NCBI GenBank assembly: GCA_050633885.1
Contig: JBOEHK010000001.1
Location: forward strand, 620,001-684,000
From: JAWSVE01 sp050633885
Lineage (GTDB): Bacteria > Pseudomonadota > Gammaproteobacteria > Pseudomonadales > Cellvibrionaceae
Reading direction: 5' to 3'
Length of the DNA stretch: 64,000 bases
Shown here piece by piece: positions 51,521 through 60,125 of this stretch. The notes beneath the pieces are model-generated. The model was not told where the DNA came from and made no database searches. It was given only the letters and a program-made list of their open reading frames with translations. Positions within the stretch are counted from its first letter, which is position 1, and the number at the start of each line of letters is the position of its first letter. The position numbers and the translations under genes are program-made.

Positions 51521-53269
51521 TTAGTGAGCGTTAGCGACATTCACCCAAAGTGTGAGCTTTTGCCCAGGTTGAATGTATTTACTTTTACGTAATGCATTCC
51601 AATTCACAATGTCGTTAACCGCTAAGTTAAATCGATTTGCAATTCGATGAAGTGAATCGCCGCTGCGAACTTGATAGGCGACTTTGCGAAGTAAAGGATT
51701 GTTGCTGTTAGACTGATTTTTTGAGGTTCCCTGTGAAGAAGCGACATGAGTATTTTGAGTCCAGACGACAAGCTCCTTGCCTATTTTCAAAGGGTCTTTT
51801 GGAGACATCCCATTCCACTTTGCTAGCTTATTAGCATTGACCTTATAACTACGCGCAATCTTCCAGAAGCTATCACCCGATTTCACGCGATATATGTTTT
51901 TTGTTGAATTTTCTGTTCCAGATCGGTCTTGTTTTTGTTTTGTTCGTTGCGTGTCACTGAATGCGTAATATTGTGAAGATTTTGTCGCTTTAGGTATTAA
52001 TAAATTTTGTTTCACTCGTATTGTATTATTTTTTAGTTTGTTAACTTTGCGAATGGTATCGACACTGGTGTTAAATTTTCTCGCAATTTTTGATAAAGCG
52101 TCACCCGGTTGAACGGTGTAATTTTCCCAGACCATTCGTTGATCAGGTGGGTACTGCTTGAGATTATGTTCGAACTTATCAGCAACGTCTACTGGCACCA
52201 ATAATTGGTGAGGGCCGTTTGGATCTGTAGCCCATTGGTTAAATCCAGGATTTAAATACGATAATTCTTTAATGTCTATTTCGGCGAGTTCTGCTGCTTT
52301 TGCTAAATCAATTTGAGATTCGACATCTACAATTTTATAAAAGGGCTTGTCGAAAATTGGATTTAGCTTGACGTTATGCTGGGCGGGGCTTTGAACAATT
52401 TGAGAGAGCGCAAGTAATTGCGGAACATAGGCGCGGGTTTCTCTCGGAAGTTTAAGAGACCAGAAATCAGTTGGCTTTCCGGCTTTTTTATTTCGTCTTA
52501 CCGCTTTACGAACATTGCCTTCGCCCGTGTTATACGCGGCAAGCGCTAACAGCCAGTCGCCATCAAAAAACTTATGAAGATAGGTTAGATATTTGATGGC
52601 GGCATCAGTCGATGCCTCAATATCGCGCCGACCGTCATACCAGTAATTTCTCTCAAGCTTAAAACGTTTGGCTGTTCCCGGTATAAATTGCCACATACCG
52701 GATGCTCGGCCATGGGAATACGCAAAAGGATCGAAAGCACTTTCTACGATGGGAAGAAGGGCTAGTTCAAGAGGTAGTCCTTTGGCTTCTAGCTTCTCAA
52801 CAATACTGTACATGTAGCGATTGGCTCTCTCGGTGACTCTGGGTATATAGGTTTTTTGTTTCGCATACCATTTACGATGAGCTTCAATGCGCTTGTTATC
52901 TGTAAATGGAATAGCAAATCCACTGCGAATTCGTCGCCATAAATCGCCGTACTGCGGGCCTTGGTACTTGGCGTAAACTTCTTCAGAAATTAAGCAATTT
53001 GGATCCAGAGATAAAGAATTTGATGAGCTGTTGTTTCGAATAGAGTCAAAAGAAGATCTGTTGTTAGCCTCAGCTAACGAGGCGTTTTCATGGCCATTCT
53101 TGTCGTGGTAAGTGTCATGATTAGTGTCATTATTTGTCTGATTAGCGCTATTTGTTGAAAAGTGTTCAAGTTGACTGCATCCCGCCAACGTGAGTGAAAC
53201 TGTAATAAGAACAGTCAACAATATGGTTACTTTGATGTGGTTTGGCTCTGTTCTTTTCATAGATAGCAT
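51521..53269 (-). CDS. mltD: Membrane-bound lytic transglycosylase D with three LysM domains
   Basis: A 582-residue lipoprotein that cleaves peptidoglycan glycan strands in the periplasm. The lipobox is LTLAGC near residue 30. The SLT catalytic domain has the Glu in LLPIVESAFDPFAYSHGRAS, then GMWQFIPGTAKRF and LALAAYNTGEGNVRKAV. Three LysM modules follow, around YTVQPGDALSKIARKFN, YRVKSGDSFWKIARSYK and YQVRSGDSLHRIANRFN. Linkers are Asn/Ser/Lys-rich. A second ATG nine bases into the gene could also be the start. gloB lies upstream on the same strand. Confidence 0.95.
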   Translation of the reverse strand: MLSMKRTEPNHIKVTILLTVLITVSLTLAGCSQLEHFSTNSANQTNNDTNHDTYHDKNGHENASLAEANNRSSFDSIRNNSSSNSLSLDPNCLISEEVYAKYQGPQYGDLWRRIRSGFAIPFTDNKRIEAHRKWYAKQKTYIPRVTERANRYMYSIVEKLEAKGLPLELALLPIVESAFDPFAYSHGRASGMWQFIPGTAKRFKLERNYWYDGRRDIEASTDAAIKYLTYLHKFFDGDWLLALAAYNTGEGNVRKAVRRNKKAGKPTDFWSLKLPRETRAYVPQLLALSQIVQSPAQHNVKLNPIFDKPFYKIVDVESQIDLAKAAELAEIDIKELSYLNPGFNQWATDPNGPHQLLVPVDVADKFEHNLKQYPPDQRMVWENYTVQPGDALSKIARKFNTSVDTIRKVNKLKNNTIRVKQNLLIPKATKSSQYYAFSDTQRTKQKQDRSGTENSTKNIYRVKSGDSFWKIARSYKVNANKLAKWNGMSPKDPLKIGKELVVWTQNTHVASSQGTSKNQSNSNNPLLRKVAYQVRSGDSLHRIANRFNLAVNDIVNWNALRKSKYIQPGQKLTLWVNVANAH

Positions 53270-53687
53270 CAGTTATAAAGCGGTTCTTTTTAATTCGATT
53301 GATTAATTCTGGTTGGGAATTGTATGGACGCTAGCAGGAGGGGTCAATAAAACTTACTCCAATGGTCAAATAACTATTCCTTGATAATCAAATATTCTTA
53401 ATAAACAATAAATTAACTTCTATTTTGAAAGTTATCTCTAGGTCACAAAAACAAAATCCAATTGAAACCAATATCCCAAAACCTTAACTTGTTGGCACTT
53501 TGTGGCCGTAAAAAGATATTTATCGGTAATCATGATGTCAGAGCGGTTATGCCATCTTGCTACTGATGAATAAGTGAACTAAATGAAGTGTAGTTGGTGT
53601 GAAAACGGACACTTATCTTGTGGTCGTGACAGAAGTTCATCTGTCAGAGTGTTTATGATTTCCATTTTTGTAATTACTCCCTTTTTA
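53270..53687. other. Gap between mltD and gloB
   Basis: About 420 bases. A 28-codon frame on the minus strand (53579-53665), with an AGGGAG ten bases before its ATG, is the only candidate gene and is too short to support. The mltD promoter probably lies in the left part of the gap. Confidence 0.35.
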
Positions 53688-54542
53688 TTAAAAGTTATCC
53701 TTCCATTGTCTAATAGCGCCAAAAATATCTTCTTCTGAATGCAGAGGGTTTCCGGCATGTCTTTCGGCACTCTGAGCAACTGAGGGAATATGACACCTTA
53801 GAAAAGGATTGGTTGCTTTCTCTAAACCCATATTAGTGGGAATAGTCGAGAGATTTTGCTCTCGCTTTGTTGTCTCTCGTTTTACTCGTTCGGATAGTTC
53901 TTGATTAGTCGGCTCTACAGCCGTAGCGAACGCTAAGTTGGCAAGCGTGTATTCGTGGGCGCAATAGACCAAAGTCTCATCAGGGAGTGACCTATATTTT
54001 GAGAGTGAGTGATGCATTTGTGCCGGTGTTCCTTCAAATAAGCGTCCACAGCCTGCGGCAAACAGTGTATCTCCTCCAAAAAGTGCAGGATGGCTATTTG
54101 ATAAAGTGTTTGAATGACTTGAGCTGACCGGTAAGGGCTGACTTCTAGGGTCATAGAAGTAGGCAATGTGGTCAAGTGTATGTCCAGGAACTTCAAAGAC
54201 TTGCAAGGTCAAACCGTTTGATAGAATAAGCGCATCTCCTTCGTGAAGAGGATGTGTGACAGCAGGAACGCTACCACCATCTGGGCCATAGACAGGTACT
54301 TTGCCCTCACCAAATCTTTCTACCAGTTCGCCAATACCGGCAGTGTGATCGGGGTGATGATGGGTAACTAGAATGCCTGCAAGCGTCAGTCCGTTTGCCG
54401 CGAGGGCTTCAATAATCGGTGTTGCATCTCCGGGATCGACAACATAAGCACGTTTGTCGCCTTGAATATGAATAATCCAGAGGTAATTATCGTTAAATGC
54501 CGGCACTTGAATCACATTGAGATTGTTTGTTGAATTTGTCAT
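53688..54542 (-). CDS. gloB: Hydroxyacylglutathione hydrolase (glyoxalase II)
   Basis: GloB hydrolyses S-lactoylglutathione to lactate and glutathione, the second step of methylglyoxal detoxification. The binuclear metal site is complete: THHHPDHTAG near residue 60, GHTLDHIAYF near 115, FGGDTLFAAGCGRLFEG near 155 and CAHEYTLANLAFA near 195. The C-terminus has NPFLRC. It is longer than usual (284 versus about 255 aa), mainly through a Ser/Asn-rich insert (QPLPVSSSHSNTLSNSH) before the GGD motif. It diverges from the YafS-like gene, as in E. coli. Confidence 0.95.
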   Translation of the reverse strand: MTNSTNNLNVIQVPAFNDNYLWIIHIQGDKRAYVVDPGDATPIIEALAANGLTLAGILVTHHHPDHTAGIGELVERFGEGKVPVYGPDGGSVPAVTHPLHEGDALILSNGLTLQVFEVPGHTLDHIAYFYDPRSQPLPVSSSHSNTLSNSHPALFGGDTLFAAGCGRLFEGTPAQMHHSLSKYRSLPDETLVYCAHEYTLANLAFATAVEPTNQELSERVKRETTKREQNLSTIPTNMGLEKATNPFLRCHIPSVAQSAERHAGNPLHSEEDIFGAIRQWKDNF

Positions 54543-54764
54543 AAATCAGTATTTCTTAGATGCAGTTTGATGGGTTGGCTTAAAAGTCGTCGATAGGCTG
54601 AAAGCATAAACTCAAGCCAACAATTTAAGCCAATCAAAAAGTGAGTTAAATTGTGAGCGTTGTAGTTGTTGTTCTTATTATTGGGATTCATGATAATGGA
54701 CTCCCTCGCTGCTTTCTAGCAGTGAGCACTTAAATCAGTAATCCTAAATTTGGAATGGGGTAGT

Positions 54765-55811
54765 GTGATCAATCGAATTGCTCAGCTATTAGCGATCATC
54801 AAGATGATCTTTGGAAAAATCCACTCGTTTTGGATTCATAAGGTCGTGCGCAATCGCTTTGGTGTAAAGCCGTTGGCGCAAACCGGCGACAGTTTAGAGC
54901 AATGGCTGAATGGGTCTTTTGGGCAAGAATTATTATCAGAAGAAAAAGAGCTAGTTGATAGAGCGTTAACTGATTTATACGGTTTTCATCTCATGCAATT
55001 AGGCATTAGCCGTCATGTTGATTTAACAGAAGCCAGTACCATTAATCATCGATTCGCTTTTACGCCTTCTAGCTTGATACCTTCTAGTTTGGTACCTCCG
55101 AACAGCTTGGCAACCTCTCAGTTACCACCTTCTCCTTTAGAGAAGGCTTCGTTAGAAAAACATAAAAAGCCTTTGTTAACAGCACAAGCTGATATAGAAA
55201 AAATCCCCTTAGGTTCAGAAAGTATCGACGTAGCATTATTGCATCACGTACTGGAATTTACAGAAAACCCTCATCAGTTATTGCGAGAAACAGCGCGAGT
55301 CATTATCCCACGGGGTTATGTCGTTATCGTTGGCTTTAATCCATTCAGCTGGTTTGGCGTATTCAAGCAGTTCGGGCGTTGGTTTACACAAAAAACACAT
55401 TGGCGGCATCACTCATTACGTTTAGGGCGAGTGCTAGATTGGTTGACGTTATTAGATTTTGAACCCGTTTCAATTGAGCAAGGTTTTTATCGTTGGCCTA
55501 TCGATCATTCTTCTGTGATGGAAAAAACTCGTTGGTATGAACGAGTCGCGAAAAAAACAAAATTACCCATGGGCGGTTTTTATATTATTGTGGCAAGAAA
55601 AGATGTGGTAGGAATGACGCCTTTAAAACCGAGCTGGAAAAAATTTAATCCCATTGAGTCATTTGTTGGGTCTCGCCCTCGATCTGGAGCAGCAACTGAT
55701 ACCGCAAGAGCAAATGATAAAGCCGATAGCGTCAATAAAACAACAAAAAAATTAAAAGAAAAATTCACTAAAGACTTCTCTTCAGATGTCTCTCATAAAA
55801 CCTTACATTGA
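54765..55811 (+). CDS. YafS-like methyltransferase
   Basis: A SAM-dependent methyltransferase-fold protein of about 348 residues, resembling E. coli YafS, which also sits between gloB and rnhA. Shared features are LYGFHLMQLGI near residue 75, SIDVALLHHVLEFTENPHQLL near 153 and a following GFNPFSWFG segment. The glycine-rich SAM motif I is not obvious, and between residues 100 and 135 there is a Ser/Pro/Leu repeat-like insert. The C-terminal 50 residues are Lys/Thr/Ser-rich. The GTG at 54765 has GGGG upstream; a TTG at 54750 is the alternative. The substrate is unknown. Confidence 0.8.
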   Translation: MINRIAQLLAIIKMIFGKIHSFWIHKVVRNRFGVKPLAQTGDSLEQWLNGSFGQELLSEEKELVDRALTDLYGFHLMQLGISRHVDLTEASTINHRFAFTPSSLIPSSLVPPNSLATSQLPPSPLEKASLEKHKKPLLTAQADIEKIPLGSESIDVALLHHVLEFTENPHQLLRETARVIIPRGYVVIVGFNPFSWFGVFKQFGRWFTQKTHWRHHSLRLGRVLDWLTLLDFEPVSIEQGFYRWPIDHSSVMEKTRWYERVAKKTKLPMGGFYIIVARKDVVGMTPLKPSWKKFNPIESFVGSRPRSGAATDTARANDKADSVNKTTKKLKEKFTKDFSSDVSHKTLH

Positions 55812-55834
55812 AATTTTTGAAACCGGATAATACA

Positions 55835-56269
55835 TTGAAAAAAATTGAAATATTCACAGACGGTGCCTGCAAAGGAAATCCTGGCCCTGGAGGTTGGGGC
55901 GCGTTATTGCGTTACAACGGCACCGAAAAAAGATTACACGGTGGTGAGCTAAACACCACAAACAACCGTATGGAATTAATGGCAGCCATTGAAGCCATCA
56001 AAAGTGTGACAGAACCTTGCGATATAGCACTCACAACCGATTCACAATACGTTCGTAAAGGTATAACCGAATGGATGCAGAACTGGAAAAAAAATGGTTG
56101 GAAGACAGCAAATAAAAAACCCGTCAAAAACAGCGATCTCTGGAAAGAACTCGATGAGCAGACAGGGCTACATAAAATCGAATGGCATTGGGTAAAAGGA
56201 CATAGCGGTCATTACGAAAATGAAATAGCAGACGAGCTCGCGAATTTAGGTGTAGAAGAAATTAGTTAA
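55835..56269 (+). CDS. rnhA: Ribonuclease HI
   Basis: RnhA cuts the RNA strand of RNA-DNA hybrids. From a TTG at 55835 the protein begins MKKIEIFTDGACKGNPGPGG, as is normal for the family, and is 144 aa; a TTG at 55808 overlapping the upstream stop would add nine residues. The four acidic catalytic residues are seen in IFTDGA, NRMELMAAIEA, LTTDSQYV and the final ENEIADELA. WVKGHSGHYEN is also typical. It stands between the YafS-like gene and dnaQ. Confidence 0.96.
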   Translation: MKKIEIFTDGACKGNPGPGGWGALLRYNGTEKRLHGGELNTTNNRMELMAAIEAIKSVTEPCDIALTTDSQYVRKGITEWMQNWKKNGWKTANKKPVKNSDLWKELDEQTGLHKIEWHWVKGHSGHYENEIADELANLGVEEIS

Positions 56270-56338
56270 TCGTTTTTAAATAATGCTTTTTCCTTACGTT
56301 TTTTAAAATGTTTGAAACCAAGTTGGATAATTAAATAC

Positions 56339-57064
56339 ATGCGACAAATTGTGTTAGATACAGAAACCACAGGCCTTGAACCAAAACAAGGGCATCGAAT
56401 TATTGAAATCGGTTGTGTTGAAGTGATCGACAGAAAATTAACCGGCAATCACTATCATCAGTATATTCGTCCTGACCGTGAAATCGATGAAGCGGCCGTC
56501 GAGGTTCATGGTATCACTCAAGAATTTTTGGCCGACAAGCCACTCTTTGAGGAAATAGCAAAAGACTTTGTTGATTTTGTCAGTGGTGCCGAATTAGTGA
56601 TCCACAATGCACCGTTTGACGTTGGTTTTATCGATGCTGAATTTGAAAAGCTAAATCCAAAACGAAAATCCGTTCGCACTATTTGTACGGTGTTAGATAC
56701 ATTGGTGATGGCGAGAGAGAAACATCCGGGACAAAAAAATAATTTGGATGCGTTGTGTAAACGTTACCTTGTTGATAATTCACAGCGTGATCTTCACGGC
56801 GCATTACTCGATGCCGAAATTTTAGCTGACGTTTATCTCATGATGACGGGCGGGCAAACTGCTTTAAGTCTAGGGTCGTCACAATCAGGAGAGCAGGGCG
56901 GAGTATCCGGTATTCGTAGAATAGATTCCAATCGATCACCTTTAACCGTCGTCATGGCGACCGACGAAGAAATCGCTGCCCACGAAGAAAAACTCAATGC
57001 TGTCGAAAAATCCAGTGGCGGTCAATCGCTGTGGCGAGAGTTGGAAAAACAGAGTAAGCACTAG
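56339..57064 (+). CDS. dnaQ: DNA polymerase III epsilon subunit (proofreading exonuclease)
   Basis: DnaQ is the 3'-5' exonuclease of the replicative polymerase. From the ATG at 56339 it is 241 aa and begins MRQIVLDTETTGLEP, which contains the ExoI DxE motif. ExoII is IHNAPFDVGFIDAEF near 95, and ExoIII is DLHGALLDAEILADVYLMM near 155, with the catalytic His-x4-Asp. The C-terminal part ends in an alpha-binding helix (EEIAAHEEKLNAVEK). The rnhA-dnaQ pair, here in the same direction, is a common gammaproteobacterial neighbourhood. Confidence 0.96.
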   Translation: MRQIVLDTETTGLEPKQGHRIIEIGCVEVIDRKLTGNHYHQYIRPDREIDEAAVEVHGITQEFLADKPLFEEIAKDFVDFVSGAELVIHNAPFDVGFIDAEFEKLNPKRKSVRTICTVLDTLVMAREKHPGQKNNLDALCKRYLVDNSQRDLHGALLDAEILADVYLMMTGGQTALSLGSSQSGEQGGVSGIRRIDSNRSPLTVVMATDEEIAAHEEKLNAVEKSSGGQSLWRELEKQSKH

Positions 57065-57150
57065 CGAAATACTTTAGAGTCAATAATTTTTATATGCGTC
57101 AAAAATAAAACTTATAAAATCATTATCCTGACTATTTGGCAGATCTTGTT

Positions 57151-58035
57151 ATGAAAATTTTGATCTCAGGTGGTACCGGTTTTATTGGCAGTGCATTATG
57201 TGAGCTGCTAACAAAAGAACATGATGTTGTTGTCAGAAGTAGAAAAGATAAGCTTACGAATCCTCGTTTCACTCTCATAAAAACACTCGATCAAATAGAT
57301 GATAATGAACAGTTTGATGTAGCTATTAATCTGGCGGGTGAGCCTATCGCCGATAAACGCTGGAGTGAATCTCAAAAGCAAAAATTACTTGAAAGTCGAT
57401 TGAGTATTACTGAAGAATTCATTTCTTTTTTCAAAAGAACTCATCATAAACCTACCTTATTTATTAGCAGTTCTGCCATTGGGTTTTATGGCGTAAAGCC
57501 CAGTGATCAAGCGATTGATGAAAGCTTTAATGGCGATGATAGCTTTTCGGCTAATTTGTGTCGTCGGTGGGAAGACATTGCTTTACAAGCTAATGCTCTA
57601 GATATTCGTACTTGTTTGTTGCGAACAGGTATTGTACTTGGTAATGGTGGAGCATTAAAAAAAATGCTTCCACCATTCAGGTTTGGATTGGGTGGTAAGA
57701 TGGGTACTGGATCACAGTGGATGTCGTGGATCCACATCGACGATATGATTGGGTTAATACATTTTTGCATAACCAATGAAAAATTAGTTGGCCCTATTAA
57801 TTGCACTTCACCTCAGCCGGTTAAAAATTTAGAATTTACTGAAGTATTAGGCAAGGTTTTAAGACGACCGGCAATATTTACTGTACCTTCGTTGGTGATT
57901 AAATTGTTACTCGGTAAAATGGGTGAAGAATTGTTGCTAAGCGGGAAAAAAATTATACCCGCTAAGGCTCAAAATGCAGGATACCAATTTAAATATAGGG
58001 ATTTAGAAGGCGCGTTAGTTGATTTGCTAAATTAG
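57151..58035 (+). CDS. YfcH-like NAD-dependent epimerase (TIGR01777 family)
   Basis: An extended short-chain dehydrogenase of about 294 residues from the ATG at 57151 (an upstream TTG at 57136 is less likely). The Rossmann motif ISGGTGFIGSALCELL is at the N-terminus. INLAGEPIADKRWSESQKQK, FISSSAIGFYGVKPSDQAID and MGTGSQWMSWIHIDDMIGLI are diagnostic of the YfcH/SDR39U1 group, and a DUF1731-type C-terminus follows (VLRRPAIFTVPSLVIKLLLG). The physiological substrate is not known. Confidence 0.9.
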   Translation: MKILISGGTGFIGSALCELLTKEHDVVVRSRKDKLTNPRFTLIKTLDQIDDNEQFDVAINLAGEPIADKRWSESQKQKLLESRLSITEEFISFFKRTHHKPTLFISSSAIGFYGVKPSDQAIDESFNGDDSFSANLCRRWEDIALQANALDIRTCLLRTGIVLGNGGALKKMLPPFRFGLGGKMGTGSQWMSWIHIDDMIGLIHFCITNEKLVGPINCTSPQPVKNLEFTEVLGKVLRRPAIFTVPSLVIKLLLGKMGEELLLSGKKIIPAKAQNAGYQFKYRDLEGALVDLLN

Positions 58036-58078
58036 CCTTATGATTTCTTTAGTTATTTGTTAGCAGGAAAATAAGGTT

Positions 58079-58399
58079 ATGTATGCGAAAATTGAGAAAG
58101 ACTTGAGGTTGATGATCGAGTTACTTAAAAAGGATGACAGTGGATGGACGCAGCTTTTCAAAAAAGCATTAATTGAGTTTGAAAGTGATAAATACCAATT
58201 GTGCGCTAGCACTATCCTATCGGGTAGCGGCGGCATGGGTAGTCTTAATGATTTGGTGTTGGGTCAAGCAGTCGATGAAAAAGGTAATTTCCAATGGAAG
58301 ACTGGATATAATGAAATGAATAACTCATATCAAGAGCTACTTACCTCACTGTATGCTTTTGCTCAAGATATTCAGCGCACAACGAAGAAGCCAAAATAA
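58079..58399 (+). CDS. Small conserved-looking hypothetical protein
   Basis: A 106-residue soluble protein. The sequence STILSGSGGMGSLNDLVLG and the preceding WTQLFKKALIEFESDKYQ resemble DUF6966-type proteins, whose function is unknown; the match is from memory and is not firm. It starts 43 bases after the YfcH-like gene and stops 11 bases before the DoxX-like gene, so it may share their transcript. Its N-terminus and C-terminus are both helical and charged. Confidence 0.65.
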   Translation: MYAKIEKDLRLMIELLKKDDSGWTQLFKKALIEFESDKYQLCASTILSGSGGMGSLNDLVLGQAVDEKGNFQWKTGYNEMNNSYQELLTSLYAFAQDIQRTTKKPK

Positions 58400-58410
58400 A
58401 GAATTCCCCG

Positions 58411-58797
58411 ATGTCATCGATTCAAATAGCCCGATATATTATTAGTTTTAATTGGCTCTATCATGGAATATGTCCAAAACTTATTCATGTTGCGCCGCTT
58501 GAACAGTTGATGACGGCTAGTTTTGGTTTCTCTGATGAGGTTTCTTATTGGATAACCAAGTCAGCTGGCGTTAGTGAAGTGATCTTTGGAATTCTTGTTT
58601 TTGTGTTTTATCAATCTAAAGCGATTGTTTTACTGAATATCATGGCGCTGATAGGATTGCTGGGCTTTGTTGTGATATTGCAACCTCAGCTATTAATTGA
58701 GGCTTTTAACCCTGTCACTACCAATATTCCAATGATTGGTTTAAGTCTTATTCTACTTAATCATATAAGCTCAAAAAAGCAAACGACAGCTGATTAA
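58411..58797 (+). CDS. DoxX-like small membrane protein
   Basis: A 128-residue inner-membrane protein with four predicted helices (IARYIISFNWLYHGICPKLI, VSEVIFGILVFVF, IVLLNIMALIGLLGFVVIL and IPMIGLSLILLNHI). The first helix with its WLYHGICPKLIHV pattern is characteristic of the DoxX-like family. No catalytic role is known. It follows the small hypothetical gene after 11 bases. An inverted repeat downstream may end transcription. Confidence 0.78.
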   Translation: MSSIQIARYIISFNWLYHGICPKLIHVAPLEQLMTASFGFSDEVSYWITKSAGVSEVIFGILVFVFYQSKAIVLLNIMALIGLLGFVVILQPQLLIEAFNPVTTNIPMIGLSLILLNHISSKKQTTAD

Positions 58798-58818
58798 TTT
58801 TTTAGAATAAGAATTACG

Positions 58819-58874
58819 CTAGGGCTTTTAATAATTTTTATTTTCTTTTTTATAAAATTAACTAAAAGTCCTAG
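58819..58874. terminator. Long-loop inverted repeat between convergent genes
   Basis: CTAGGGCTTTTA (58819-58830) is complementary to TAAAAGTCCTAG (58863-58874) with one G-T pair, across a 32-base AT-rich loop. It lies between the DoxX-like gene and the convergent small periplasmic protein gene, where a bidirectional terminator is expected. Confidence 0.45.
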
Positions 58875-58876
58875 GA

Positions 58877-59194
58877 TTAATTACTTGCGACCGGCGTATG
58901 TTTTAATACGGTGTGAATGACGTGGTCGTATTCGAAGTAGACGACAAATTCAGGATAAACCCAAGTTGAAATGGGTGGTGTACCAACCGCGCTTGTTTTA
59001 TTGATGGGTGAGCCAAAATCTGCCTCGACTTGTGCACTTTTTAATCCTGTCTTCGGTCTTTTAATATTTTGTTTGTTGCTGGCTTGTTGGCCGATGGGTA
59101 CTTGAATCGTTTCAGCGTGAGAAAAATTCGAGATGAGTCCCACAGCAAATAGCGTTAAGCTTACTGAGATAATGTGAGTGAGTTGCTTTGTCAT
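58877..59194 (-). CDS. Small periplasmic protein, BamE/SmpA-like
   Basis: A 105-residue exported protein: the signal peptide HIISVSLTLFAVGLISNFSH with a likely cut after SHA. The mature part has VEADFGSPINKTSAVGTPPI and WVYPEFVVYFEYDHVIHTVL. That is the pattern of the small SmpA/OmlA (BamE-like) fold, where a helix is followed by beta strands carrying a G-x-P and a W-x-Y. Without a lipobox it should be free in the periplasm. The function is unknown. Its neighbours are the PilZ gene and lolCDE. Confidence 0.68.
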   Translation of the reverse strand: MTKQLTHIISVSLTLFAVGLISNFSHAETIQVPIGQQASNKQNIKRPKTGLKSAQVEADFGSPINKTSAVGTPPISTWVYPEFVVYFEYDHVIHTVLKHTPVASN

Positions 59195-59320
59195 TTTAAA
59201 AACCCCCGAGTGTGTATTTTCGTGGCAAATAAATATGATAGATAAGTATGCCAGATTGATAAAGTGATAAGATAATTAGTAGATAGCGTACGTAAGGTTC
59301 GCTGGAATGAATAGTTTACC

Positions 59321-59899
59321 TTATTTTGCGGCTGCTCGTCTCTTAGCAACGAGTTGCGCTTGCATAATTTGTTTAGACAGTAATTGTCGATCAGATTCAT
59401 CAATATTTTGAAATTTTATCGCAATGTGATGCAGTTCACCTTTCATTGGCTCGCTTCTAATCACTTCCCCAAAAAAAGACACACCAGAATAATCGGGTAA
59501 AAATACCATCCGTAGCGCTATGTGGCTTCCTTTATAGATGGGTTTGTCGGCAATAAATCCGATGCCAGCCTCACTTAAATTGACTTTTGTTGTGGCGGAT
59601 TTTGTGGGACTGCGCATGGCAATGACTTCTTGGCTGAGCAACCCGATCTTTTTGTTTACGATTTTTAAATAATCGGCTATCGCTTTATTGTCTTTGCTGA
59701 TGAGCTGTAAAAGTTGACTTGCTTGTCTATCTAATTGATTAAATTTTGAAAAGAGATGCATGGGCATCGGGTCGTCAAACTGTTCTGCGGCGGTTTCATT
59801 TTCAGCGGTATAAGCGTCTACGGATTTGTAATCCAAGATTAACTCTTTGTCGACTCTAAAAAAACTGCGTTTGTCTTTTACGTTTTTTTCTGTGTTCAT
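59321..59899 (-). CDS. PilZ-domain protein
   Basis: A 192-residue cytoplasmic protein. The N-terminal RSFFRVDKELILDYKSV carries the RxxxR-like c-di-GMP start motif in modified form. Residues 95-180 are PilZ-like: VNLSEAGIGFIADKPIYKGS (the usual D/NxSxxG as N-LSEAG), HIALRMVFLPDYSGVSFFGE and HHIAIKFQNIDESDRQLLSK. It probably senses cyclic di-GMP, though the arginine spacing in the first motif makes binding uncertain. It is encoded next to the BamE-like gene and divergent from lolC. Confidence 0.85.
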   Translation of the reverse strand: MNTEKNVKDKRSFFRVDKELILDYKSVDAYTAENETAAEQFDDPMPMHLFSKFNQLDRQASQLLQLISKDNKAIADYLKIVNKKIGLLSQEVIAMRSPTKSATTKVNLSEAGIGFIADKPIYKGSHIALRMVFLPDYSGVSFFGEVIRSEPMKGELHHIAIKFQNIDESDRQLLSKQIMQAQLVAKRRAAAK

Positions 59900-60125
59900 C
59901 TTTTGATCCGTAGGCTGTCCAGGCGATGTGAAAGCTGAAATCTCTTTACGTTTAGCTATGGGTATGGCGATAAGTCTATCTATGAAGTATAGCCATGGTT
60001 GACGAAAATGCTGATTTATTGCGCTAAATTGGATCTAGGATTGGTTTTATCAGGGCCGTATTTGCCGATGTTTTACACTTGCCATAGAAATAACACTTGG
60101 GATCAGAAGCTTTTTTGGGTTTAAT

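Noticed and set aside
53579..53665. 28-codon minus-strand frame after gloB with AGGGAG upstream
   Set aside because: Too short and without any recognisable feature; the ribosome site spacing is only fair.
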